A DNA stretch of 64,000 nucleotides from Oceanobacillus kimchii X50 (GTDB taxonomy: Bacteria > Bacillota > Bacilli > Bacillales > Amphibacillaceae). A program made the translations under genes and the position numbers. Location of the stretch: contig NZ_CM001792.1 of assembly GCF_000340475.1 (NCBI RefSeq), positions 3,461,253-3,525,252 of the forward strand, written 5' to 3'. The notes beneath the pieces were generated by a model. It saw nothing but the letters and a program-made list of their open reading frames with translations, was not told where the DNA came from and did no database searches. Shown one piece after another: positions 56,255 through 64,000 of the stretch. Position 1 is the stretch's first letter. Each line of letters opens with the position of its first letter.

Positions 56255-56339
56255 CTTTCTTAGGTAGAAAATTTATTTTTTAAATTTATAATGCAATTCA
56301 ATAAATTGATTAAATTATTCGTTCCTTTCAGAGAAAGAC

Positions 56340-58670
56340 CTATTTCCCCGGCTCCAACATCAATTCTTTCCCTTCTACACCATCTATCCGGGTCTCGTGA
56401 TAATTTCCTTCGACCCAGTCGCTCATTTGGTCATGGTACCAGTCGCTGCGAAAATGACCGTCCTGGCCTGGGCCTACAATATGGTAGCCAGACTGCATGT
56501 CGCTTGTATCAATCACAAACCTCCAGGAAGCGCCGTGGTCGACCTCGCCGGTTTCGGTATCATAGCTTGTCGCCATTGGTGTTACACCACTCCCACCAAC
56601 GGGGATCGCATCTTCATTATTGAAGAAAAATGCCACCAAAGGACTCACGCCCGATAAAGGATGGTGGAATTGCACTTGGTGGTAATCGCCCCATTCCCAA
56701 GCAGCTATATCTTCTCCATACGTTTCTGTTAGTTTTTCCATCGTGTTCTCTAGCGCATCGTGCAATACTACTTCGATACCGCCTTTTTCTTCTATCCACT
56801 GTGACTCTTCACCGCTTGCTGCTTTTCGTAATACGTTTTCGGTGGATTGGGATTGTGTAGAAAATAATGTTCGCATCACTTGTGGTATTTCCTGTTGATA
56901 AATGGTACTTTGAATTGCTTGCATCCAATGTTCAAAGATAAGTGGCTGCGGTGCCTCCTTATCTGCTACAAAATCCCATCCCGATAAGGATTCCAATGCT
57001 TCTTGTTCCTGCTTGGTAAGATCGGTATCTGCCAACACTTCTTGGAAAATCGGTACAAATTCTCGTGCTCTTAAGTCAGTTTGATCCATTTGTAAATCTT
57101 GCATATCTTCTGCTGTAAAATTATCACCCGCTTCTAACACTTCTGCAATCCGTTCATAGCGATACGGCTGTGCCCACACATTACTGATATGGTACGGATA
57201 GCTGTCTGGTGCAATCTGATTATTAGCAGTTGCGATAAAACCCTTCTCCGGATTAACGATTATTGGCAGTTCATCATAAGGAATATAGCCTTGCCACTCA
57301 TTGTCTGCTTCCCAGCCATTCAGTGGCAATAGCGCATCGTGGCCATCTTCATAAATTGGAATTTTTCCATTTGCTTTATAAGCAATCGTTCCATCATTCG
57401 AGGCAAATACAAAGTTCTGAGCTGGTACGAGGAACTTTTCTAACCCTTGTTCAAATTCCTCCCAGTTCGTGGCTCTGTTCATCTCCATAATCGCTTCGAG
57501 CTCTGTAGTGGCATCGAGTGCCGTCCATCTTAAAGAAAGTACCGTATCCTTCCCAGTCTCGGAGGCAAATTCGGATACAATTGGCCCATGTCTCGTCTCG
57601 ACTACTTCATAGTCGACCGTGTCTCCATCTTTCACTTTAATCGGTTCTTCGATAATCGTTGCTTCTTCCCATTCATCCTCAAAAAGAAATTCATCTGGAT
57701 TGTCTGGATTACGCTGCTCGATGTATAACTGCTGCACATCTGGACCGGTATTGGTTACGCCCCAAGCAATCTGATCATTATGCCCGAGGATAATTCCTGG
57801 AACACCCGCAAAAATAACCCCGCTCACATTCAGTCCATCTGTTGATTCCAAATGCATCTGTAGCCATATAGATGGAGTTGCCAACCCGAGATGCGGATCA
57901 TCTGCCAACAGCGGCAGACCAGACGCCGTCTTATCACCGCTCACCACCCAGTTGTTGCTGCCGTTGAACGGATGCGGGATCACTGCATGCTCAAAACTCG
58001 CTGCGATATCGATTTCATCCTCTTGAATAATCGTTGGCTTGTTTTCCGGATAGGCCGGGAACAACTCATATGCCTTTTCTTCTTCATAGTTGTCCAACAG
58101 GTAATAGTTGAACGCTTGTTGCTGCCAATGCCCACCAAGGTCAAATGCCATATATTTTCCTATTGTCAATGAGTCCACCGGTGTCCATTCTTTCGGTTCA
58201 AATCCCATCAGTGTAAATTCCACCGGCAAGGTATTGTTCGCTTTGGCTTCTTCTATGTAGGTATTCACCCCGGAGGCAAACCACTCCAGCACTTCCACAG
58301 AATCACTCGAGTACACCTCATACGATTCTTCTGCCGCCCGTCGCAGCCCGAGTGTACGAAAATACTTATCTTGATTCAGCGCATCTTCTCCGACTACTTC
58401 ACTTAATGTACCAGACGCTTGTCTTCGCGACATTTCCATTTGAAACATACGCCGGTCTGCCTGAATGTAGCCCTGTGCAATATACATATCTCTGGCAGTT
58501 TCCGCTTTAATATGCGGAACACCATCTTGATCGGTAATCACGGTTACTTCGTTTTCCAGCAATGGCAGTTTGATCGTACCTTCTGTCTGTGGTAGTGATT
58601 TGTTTATGTATTCGTTTACAAATAAAACTGCAATAAGTACGAGTAAAAATACTGAACTTAATCCACCCAA
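56340..58670 (-). CDS. Membrane-anchored penicillin-acylase-family (S45) amidohydrolase
   Basis: About 776 residues. An N-terminal membrane helix (LSSVFLLVLIAVLFVNEYI) is followed by the S45 fold: VTVITDQDGVPHIKAETARD, MSRRQASGTLSEVVGED, catalytic Ser near residue 238 in NGSNNWVVSGDKTASG, and LADDPHLGL. It is an N-acyl amidohydrolase acting outside the cell; substrate unknown. The TTG at 58670 has a weak site. A proper ribosome site (GAGAGG) and ATG lie at 58741, but in another frame (MGERQEAQVSQPKKKQASVK), so a one-base indel in the A-rich stretch near 58680 probably split the true N-terminus from the rest. Confidence 0.82.
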   Translation of the reverse strand: MGGLSSVFLLVLIAVLFVNEYINKSLPQTEGTIKLPLLENEVTVITDQDGVPHIKAETARDMYIAQGYIQADRRMFQMEMSRRQASGTLSEVVGEDALNQDKYFRTLGLRRAAEESYEVYSSDSVEVLEWFASGVNTYIEEAKANNTLPVEFTLMGFEPKEWTPVDSLTIGKYMAFDLGGHWQQQAFNYYLLDNYEEEKAYELFPAYPENKPTIIQEDEIDIAASFEHAVIPHPFNGSNNWVVSGDKTASGLPLLADDPHLGLATPSIWLQMHLESTDGLNVSGVIFAGVPGIILGHNDQIAWGVTNTGPDVQQLYIEQRNPDNPDEFLFEDEWEEATIIEEPIKVKDGDTVDYEVVETRHGPIVSEFASETGKDTVLSLRWTALDATTELEAIMEMNRATNWEEFEQGLEKFLVPAQNFVFASNDGTIAYKANGKIPIYEDGHDALLPLNGWEADNEWQGYIPYDELPIIVNPEKGFIATANNQIAPDSYPYHISNVWAQPYRYERIAEVLEAGDNFTAEDMQDLQMDQTDLRAREFVPIFQEVLADTDLTKQEQEALESLSGWDFVADKEAPQPLIFEHWMQAIQSTIYQQEIPQVMRTLFSTQSQSTENVLRKAASGEESQWIEEKGGIEVVLHDALENTMEKLTETYGEDIAAWEWGDYHQVQFHHPLSGVSPLVAFFFNNEDAIPVGGSGVTPMATSYDTETGEVDHGASWRFVIDTSDMQSGYHIVGPGQDGHFRSDWYHDQMSDWVEGNYHETRIDGVEGKELMLEPGK

Positions 58671-58932
58671 TATAATCTTCTTTTTACTGATGCTTGCTTT
58701 TTCTTTGGTTGCGACACTTGCGCTTCCTGTCTTTCCCCCATTAGCAAGACCTCTCTTATTTACATAATTTTTTGAAATATTTCAGTTTAAGAGAATCATA
58801 GCACTTTTTAGGGTAGATGGGCAAGGTGGATAGAGGACGAATATCTGTACAATTCTAGGAAATGAATACACAGCGTATAACCTGTAAGTCATTCAGTGAG
58901 AACAAATTGAATCACCACTGAATTGGCCAATA

Positions 58933-58955
58933 GGACTGCTCTATTAACTCTATGG
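58933..58955. repeat. Copy of the dispersed GCTCTATT-type repeat
   Basis: GGACTGCTCTATTAACTC resembles the copies at 39203, 39258 and 52881. It is intergenic, in the 270-base gap upstream of the second acylase gene. Confidence 0.3.
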
Positions 58956-59011
58956 AAAATGGATGTCCACTTCTCAGTAATTCCGATAACCTTCACTTCT
59001 TATTAACCCTC

Positions 59012-59530
59012 TCATTTCTGTTTATTACACACTACATCCAAGGCTTCTTTGAATTCATCTGGCTTTTGCGTCCCAATCACCACTGTTTCATATTTTAATT
59101 TCAACTCTATACCTTTTTTCCCATACAAGTTATAAGCTGTTTCACCTTTCATATTTATCCTTATTCCAATTCCACCAAACTGTTTGATTGGACTGTACGT
59201 AATGCTTTTATAATCATATATATCTTTAAAAAGGAATTTCTTATAACGAATATGAAAAGGTGATAATCGAATATATATACCATCATGACGCACTTCAGTA
59301 GTCAGCTTTGAAAAACCCAACATAACAACAGGAAAGATTACCCCGAAAATTACCCAAATTACGATCATTGTTCCATCGGAAGCAGGATTATTTCCAAACG
59401 GAACACCAAAAATAATTTGTTGAATGAACCCGTACCACATAATGGCAGTGCATAATAAAACAATTGCCCAAACCCAAAATTGCCGCTGACGCTGAACTTC
59501 CCAATATACAACTTTATCGTTCATTTTCAT
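59012..59530 (-). CDS. Membrane protein of DUF6141/PH-like type
   Basis: A 172-residue protein with two membrane helices (about 16-37 and 56-75). A C-terminal domain (EVRHDGIYIRLSPFHIRYKK, DIYDYKSITYSPIKQFGGIG) has the strand pattern of bacterial PH-like domains and fits DUF6141. The function is unknown. AAAGGAAGCG precedes ATG. It is a single-gene unit and a possible distant relative of the PH protein at 14370. Confidence 0.65.
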   Translation of the reverse strand: MKMNDKVVYWEVQRQRQFWVWAIVLLCTAIMWYGFIQQIIFGVPFGNNPASDGTMIVIWVIFGVIFPVVMLGFSKLTTEVRHDGIYIRLSPFHIRYKKFLFKDIYDYKSITYSPIKQFGGIGIRINMKGETAYNLYGKKGIELKLKYETVVIGTQKPDEFKEALDVVCNKQK

Positions 59531-59669
59531 AGCATCGCTTCCTTTTCCTATTTTTCTTTTATTTTACACTTTATAATATGAATTCTAAAACCAAATCATT
59601 TTTGCATAGTACCAATTTCCTTAGGAAATGCTAAGCGCAACAAATTGGAAACGTAGAGGTGAATAAATA

Positions 59670-59837
59670 ATGCGAGATGATGAATCGTATAAAAAACACA
59701 TGAAAAATGTGCAAAATGAAACGGAGAATCCAGCAATCTTGGAAGATATTATTGAAAGTGGAATGGAACCATCTCCACAATATGGGGCACAACAGGCACA
59801 ACCAAAAAACAGTTCGCTAAATCCTTTAAAGAAGTAG
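59670..59837 (+). CDS. Small acidic protein, possibly frameshifted
   Basis: A 55-residue hydrophilic protein (MRDDESYKKHMKNVQNETEN, PAILEDIIESGMEPSPQYGA) behind AGAGGTGA. Just before its stop, another frame continues with coding character (KSFKEVVRNNTDGKTWQELD) to 59884. So either the natural protein ends here or a one-base shift near 59815-59830 has truncated it. The family is not recognised. Confidence 0.5.
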   Translation: MRDDESYKKHMKNVQNETENPAILEDIIESGMEPSPQYGAQQAQPKNSSLNPLKK

Positions 59838-59966
59838 TTCGAAACAACACCGACGGAAAGACGTGGCAAGAATTGGATAGTTAGTTGACCAGCTATTTCG
59901 AGTGGCACTTGGATTCTTATATTTTTAGAAGTGATTCACATTTTGAACATTTGGAGGGATGTAGTT

Positions 59967-60710
59967 ATGACAAATTTACAAAATAAAGTGGCCATCATTA
60001 CAGGCGGTGCTTCAGGGATTGGCCTAGCAACCGTAAAGGCATTCTTAAAAAAAGGGGCGAAAGTCGTCATCGCCGATTACAATGAAGAGTCTGGTAAAGG
60101 TGTCGAAGAGCAATTTAAAGAAACATATGAAAACGTGTTATTCGTTCGCACTGATGTAGGAGATGAACAATCTGTAGAAAACCTTGTGAAAACAACCGTG
60201 GATTCATTTGGCCAATTAGATATCATCTTCAACAATGCTGGAATTGGCATTCAAAAGCCGACACACGAACTAACCGATGAAGATTACAAAAAGGTTATTG
60301 CGGTAAACCAAGATGGTGTATTTTATGGCATTAAATATGCACTTCGCGAAATGATAAAGACAAATGGCGGTGTGATTATTAATACTTCCTCTATTTTAGG
60401 TACAGTCGGTGAGCCAACATCGATTCCTTACACAGCAAGTAAAGGCGCAGTCAATCAAATTACCAAATCCGTTGCATTGGAATATGCAGATCGCAATATC
60501 CGTGTAAATGCCGTCGCGCCCGGATTTATTGAATCAGGCCTAGTCAATAAAGAAAAATTAGGCGACTTCTATGATGGTCTTATAGCCAAGCATCCGATTG
60601 GTCGTCTTGGCAATCCTGAAGAGATTGCACATGCAGTTGTCTTTTTGGCAGAAAATGACTTCGTTACCGGTACAACCGTTTACGTAGATGGCGGGTATAC
60701 GGCGATATAA
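59967..60710 (+). CDS. Short-chain dehydrogenase/reductase
   Basis: A 247-residue classical SDR: cofactor motif TGGASGIGLATV, NNAGIG, catalytic Ser in INTSSILG and Tyr-Lys in YTASKGA; it ends with the family FVTGTTVYVDGGYTAI. The acidic Asp in VVIADYNEE suggests NAD(H). The substrate is unknown; relatives include glucose and 3-oxoacyl dehydrogenases. ATG at 59967 follows GGAGGG by 8 bases; an upstream in-frame start at 59931 lacks a site. It ends with a terminator. Confidence 0.9.
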   Translation: MTNLQNKVAIITGGASGIGLATVKAFLKKGAKVVIADYNEESGKGVEEQFKETYENVLFVRTDVGDEQSVENLVKTTVDSFGQLDIIFNNAGIGIQKPTHELTDEDYKKVIAVNQDGVFYGIKYALREMIKTNGGVIINTSSILGTVGEPTSIPYTASKGAVNQITKSVALEYADRNIRVNAVAPGFIESGLVNKEKLGDFYDGLIAKHPIGRLGNPEEIAHAVVFLAENDFVTGTTVYVDGGYTAI

Positions 60711-60745
60711 ATAGAACGATTAGATTTAGAATCGTTTCTGATAAT

Positions 60746-60792
60746 AAAAGAATCCGTCATAAAAATTAGCCTTGTGTGAGGGATTCTTTTTT
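60746..60792 (+). terminator. Terminator of the SDR gene
   Basis: AAAAGAATCC pairs exactly with GGATTCTTTT and continues into TTTTTTAT. A smaller hairpin (AACGATTxxxxxxAATCGTT) precedes it. Confidence 0.75.
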
Positions 60793-60844
60793 ATCTATGT
60801 TCGGTATTCCAGTCTTGGTTACCTGTGTCTTTTAAATTAAATTA

Positions 60845-61291
60845 CTAAACTATTTCCATTAACTCTTTGGTCATTTCCTCTACTAACTCTGGTCTACCAT
60901 GAAACTGAGCTGGCGTATTTTGAAAGAGCTCAATCTGCCATTCATCATCCTTCTTCACCGCAACTAGCGTTTGGTGCGCATTTACCGATGGATCAATCTC
61001 TTTTTTGCCAGGAGGGATCATCCCTGCAATAGCGTGTAAAATCGCAGTATCGTTCCCTAGAATCCGTATATTTTTTACTTTAGTAACAAAAGGAGGGGTA
61101 GGGTGGTTTTCAAAAATTGGTACAAGGTGCGATAATATATCTTTCTTCCCTACTAGCTTACTTCCATCAAATCCAATTTGTACTCCTTGTGCTGTAAAGA
61201 GACTAGCCATTCCTTCAGCATCGCGTTTATTCCACGCGTCTATTAGTGTTTGATAAAGATTTTGGACTTCTTGATTGAATGAATCATTCAT
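60845..61291 (-). CDS. SgcJ/EcaC-type SnoaL-like protein
   Basis: A 148-residue NTF2-like fold protein of the SgcJ/EcaC group (LYQTLIDAWNKRDAEGMASL, NAHQTLVAVKKDDEWQIELF). The cone-shaped fold binds small ligands; some members are isomerases, many have no known reaction. ATG at 61291 lies 7 bases after GGAGGT; the ATG two codons earlier touches that site. It is monocistronic. Confidence 0.82.
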   Translation of the reverse strand: MNDSFNQEVQNLYQTLIDAWNKRDAEGMASLFTAQGVQIGFDGSKLVGKKDILSHLVPIFENHPTPPFVTKVKNIRILGNDTAILHAIAGMIPPGKKEIDPSVNAHQTLVAVKKDDEWQIELFQNTPAQFHGRPELVEEMTKELMEIV

Positions 61292-61346
61292 ATTCATACC
61301 TCCTCTATCAGGATCCTTGCAATACTATCTTAAATTCGTAACCTAT

Positions 61347-62033
61347 TTATTTCAAAATACCATAAAGTTCCTCGAGTGTTTGAATTTCATAGGTTGGAAC
61401 GATGTCTGTGTTATTGGCTTTCTTATCCGGGTTTAACCAACATGTATCAAGTCCGGCTAGTTGTCCACCTTTAATATCCGCAGTTAAAGAATCTCCGATA
61501 ATCAATGCTTGGTTCACATCAAAATAAGGAATTCGCGTAAATACGTAATCAAAATACTCTTTCATTGGTTTTTGAAAGCCCGTGTCCTCTGAAACAAAAA
61601 TATCTCTAAATAATGGATGCAGTCCCGAAGCGCCCAAGCGTTTATATTGCGTCTTTGAAACACCGTTCGTCACGATATATAACTCATATTTAGGCTGTAA
61701 GTCTGTTATCAGTTCAAGGGCTCTATCAACAAGCTGTTTTCCTTCCTCTAAGTAGCTGCGATATTTCTTTTCCAGTAACACCCCATCCACTTCTCGATCA
61801 TACTCTTTAAACAAAAGTGAAAAACGCGTATTTACAACTTCATCACGAGTTAATTTCCCTTCTTCAAAAGAGCTCCAGAGGCCTTGATTTATTTCTTTAT
61901 ATTGTGTTTTGATTTCAGCGGTTAAAGGTATGTTTTGCTCTTCGAAAAGCAAGCGTAACGCTTCCCTTTCTGCTGCTCCAAAATCCAATAATGTATCATC
62001 TACGTCGAATAATAATGTCTTGTACTTTTGCAA
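61347..62033 (-). CDS. yfnB: YjjG-family noncanonical pyrimidine nucleotidase (HAD)
   Basis: A 228-residue HAD phosphatase of the YjjG/YfnB type. Motif I is LLFDVDDTLLDF (nucleophile Asp), motif II VTNGVSKTQ, motif III Lys in FQKPMKE, and motif IV IIGDSLTADIKGG. YjjG removes phosphate from noncanonical pyrimidine nucleotides such as 5-fluoro- or hydroxy-dUMP (family knowledge). It starts at TTG (62033) behind GGAGAGG. Length is normal for the family. Confidence 0.88.
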   Translation of the reverse strand: MQKYKTLLFDVDDTLLDFGAAEREALRLLFEEQNIPLTAEIKTQYKEINQGLWSSFEEGKLTRDEVVNTRFSLLFKEYDREVDGVLLEKKYRSYLEEGKQLVDRALELITDLQPKYELYIVTNGVSKTQYKRLGASGLHPLFRDIFVSEDTGFQKPMKEYFDYVFTRIPYFDVNQALIIGDSLTADIKGGQLAGLDTCWLNPDKKANNTDIVPTYEIQTLEELYGILK

Positions 62034-62289
62034 AATTACCTCTCCATTTCTTGACTATACGTTATAATAACCATATAAATAATCCCTCATGCACTATAGT
62101 GGTATGTGAGTAATTAATTTCCTAGGATTCCTAACCCTCTTGCCAGAATATAATTTGATGCGACTACTCAATAACCACATGTGTGCGCTTTATTATTTCA
62201 CATTATAGCACGGATGATATGTACCTATAATCAAATCAGCTTCTACGTACTTTCATATCCTATAATTTAGCAATAACATCTAGTCATGA

Positions 62290-64000
62290 CTACTCCCACA
62301 CGGATAATTGTTGTGACTTCGAAACAAATTCGGATGACATCGCATCTGTTCTTGCTTCTAGGAGTACTCTTCTGCCTTCTGTTGTTCTCGTATAAATCAG
62401 CTCTGCTTTTCCTAGACGTTTTACCCAATGCTTTAAGAATATCTCGGCAGTTTCTTTTTTCTTTGCTAATTCAGAAGGAACAGCGTGATAATCTATCTTC
62501 GTACGAAATAGCGCTTTTGCTTCTCTTCGAATGATGTATCGTGGATTCTGAATAGGATCACACACTTCTAACAATGAATGTAGATATATATTCTGGTCAT
62601 ATATTGTACAATCCTCTACCCAACAAAATAGGTTTGCACTAAATTCATCTGTCTTTATCGTAACACCTTTTGGATTAGTTTCAGCCAAACCAGCTTCATA
62701 TAAGGAGTGATAAATTACTTCTCCTATCTGTCCCAAGCTTTTCTCTACACTTATATTTTTATAAGTAATCTTTAATAATTTCCAAATATTACGTGAAGCA
62801 AGCATAATACCAATTATAATAAAAGTGGTCACAAATATGAATATTGATTTGGTACTACCCGTAACTACTTCATTACCATCTGATAGTATCAGCATGAATA
62901 ATACATAAAAAGAAATTGTAGCTACAATAGAGACCATTAAACCCTTCATGGTATTTCCAAATACAAACATAGTTGGCACCTTTACTACACTTTTATCTGT
63001 ACGTAGCTTTTCTTTCAACTTGCCGTCTACTTCTACCGCTTCCTTCCACCTCTGAAATAACCTATTCCGCTCACTTGAACGATCTATCATTTTCTTATTT
63101 TCCGTATCGATATCCAGCTTTCCGAAAGGTGGTTCAGCTAAGTCTAGCCGATTTATTCCTGATTGGATAACACCTTTAGTATGGCCTAAACCAATCAGTG
63201 CCTCGAATCTTCTTGTTAATGATAAGTAATCTTCTCCTCCATCAAAACGTGTAGAATCGAGGCAAACGAGATGCCAAATATTTGCAGTCTTTGTTGGGTT
63301 TCCTTTTTCCACACGAATTGCTCTTCCTCGCATTTGATTGGATAGCATAAACGATCCTACATATGACGCTAGTATCAACGAATTGATAAAAGGAGCATCC
63401 CACCCTTCACCTAATAATGCCGTTGTACCAATCAGCACTTTGATATGTCCTTGTTCAAACAATATGGTCATCAATTGGACCATTCGATGTTTCGATGTAG
63501 AATTCAGGCTGATTTCCACAAACCGTGGATCATGAGGAAGTTCCTTTCTAGTTACATCTATATTCCATTTATCTTCTAGTTTATTTACCTCGATAAGTGC
63601 TTCTTTTGGAATAATTGAAAGTGAGCCAGTTACTACTCCTACGGGAATTTCTAACCCTTCCCTACGCAGCCTCTCAAAAATAGGAACCGCTCCTAACCTG
63701 CGCAATTCCTTTTCATCTCCGACCTGTGTGGGTAAATCTTCTTTTCTGATATAATCCGTTAAAATAACCATCCGTAATTGTTCCTTCAACGCAGTAGCTT
63801 CCACCCGAACAATTTCTTCAATACTATTTAATTTAGACGGACTTTGAACAAGCATTCGATTTAATCGCTTATTGGAAGTAAGGAAAACTTTCTGTCGTTC
63901 AATCGCCCCTAACCGCTTCAACTGCTTCCGCTGTTCTTCCAGCACAGGTTGTTTAATGTCAACGAGGGTTTCTTTATATAACAGTTTGCTAAGTAGTATC
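62290..64000 (-). CDS. Helicase C-terminal part with two membrane segments (incomplete at window edge)
   Basis: The frame enters from beyond 64000; 569 codons are visible. Superfamily 2 helicase motifs of the second RecA-like domain are present: VLIGTTALLGEGWDAP (motif V) and NQMRGRAIRVEKG (motif VI, Arg finger). After about 310 visible residues come two hydrophobic helices (MVSIVATISFYVLFMLIL and IFIFVTTFIIIGIMLA). A soluble C-terminal domain of about 180 residues follows. A DEAD/DEAH or type III restriction-like helicase tied to the membrane is unusual. The N-terminal domain with motifs I and II lies outside the window. A GTG at 63945 is internal, not the true start. Confidence 0.8.
   Translation of the reverse strand, partial: ILLSKLLYKETLVDIKQPVLEEQRKQLKRLGAIERQKVFLTSNKRLNRMLVQSPSKLNSIEEIVRVEATALKEQLRMVILTDYIRKEDLPTQVGDEKELRRLGAVPIFERLRREGLEIPVGVVTGSLSIIPKEALIEVNKLEDKWNIDVTRKELPHDPRFVEISLNSTSKHRMVQLMTILFEQGHIKVLIGTTALLGEGWDAPFINSLILASYVGSFMLSNQMRGRAIRVEKGNPTKTANIWHLVCLDSTRFDGGEDYLSLTRRFEALIGLGHTKGVIQSGINRLDLAEPPFGKLDIDTENKKMIDRSSERNRLFQRWKEAVEVDGKLKEKLRTDKSVVKVPTMFVFGNTMKGLMVSIVATISFYVLFMLILSDGNEVVTGSTKSIFIFVTTFIIIGIMLASRNIWKLLKITYKNISVEKSLGQIGEVIYHSLYEAGLAETNPKGVTIKTDEFSANLFCWVEDCTIYDQNIYLHSLLEVCDPIQNPRYIIRREAKALFRTKIDYHAVPSELAKKKETAEIFLKHWVKRLGKAELIYTRTTEGRRVLLEARTDAMSSEFVSKSQQLSVWE

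Overview
The window is AT-rich chromosomal DNA from a low-GC Gram-positive bacterium of the Bacillaceae. The gene set (ywr-like chromate/GGT genes, yugO, katE, yfnB-like, PepSY and CueP lipoproteins, paired penicillin acylases, a sigma-B-like promoter, a Rex box and a CcpA cre site) suggests a halotolerant or soil genus such as Oceanobacillus, Virgibacillus or Gracilibacillus. The genus is an inference. I see no rRNA, tRNA, CRISPR array or intact insertion sequence.

Region 1 (0.1-8.5 kb, minus strand) holds a YehR-like lipoprotein and a glycan-use operon: sugar-binding lipoprotein, two ABC permeases, GH2 glycosidase and Cys-type sulfatase. An ArsR-type winged-helix regulator with a large C-terminal domain lies upstream. 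The operon and the regulator share a 38-bp sequence just downstream of their -10 boxes. Region 2 (8.6-14.3 kb) is a tripartite tricarboxylate transporter (TctCBA) with a CitST/DcuSR-type two-component system and a perfect cre site. Region 3 (14.9-21.5 kb) is a second sugar cassette: TIM-barrel isomerase, two permeases, a binding protein, a DUF2264/GH154-type enzyme and a DUF624 protein. It is flanked by two copies of the acylphosphatase 3' end and terminator, one of them a pseudogene, which marks it as a probable insertion.

Region 4 (22-33 kb) has a Gfo/Idh/MocA oxidoreductase and a monofunctional large-subunit catalase. An operon follows in which a second TctCBA set leads into gamma-glutamyltransferase and two half-size ChrA proteins, separated by a MITE-like repeat, with a divergent Lrp-type regulator. 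A metallo-beta-lactamase-fold gene there is frameshifted. Region 5 (33-44 kb) is mostly housekeeping: panE divergent from panBC, PadR with a full-length ChrA, a YugO-type K+ channel, L-lactate dehydrogenase under a Rex box, a general-stress-type SDR, MerR with DUF4260, and an M20-type amidohydrolase.

Region 6 (44.4-47.3 kb) looks accessory: a membrane-anchored Mrr-like nuclease, small membrane proteins (one frameshifted), a start-less tail resembling the C-terminus of a type VII-secreted toxin, and a DUF443 (TsaI-like) candidate immunity protein. Region 7 (47.5-64 kb) carries a polysaccharide deacetylase, Mn-catalase, small stress and envelope proteins, CueP, two S45 penicillin-acylase-family enzymes, SDR, SnoaL-like and HAD phosphatase genes. 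At the right edge is the C-terminal part of a helicase with two unusual membrane segments.

Several genes (about 21.3, 32.8, 45.7 and 58.7 kb) look disrupted by single-base changes or homopolymer indels. These are either real decay or assembly errors.
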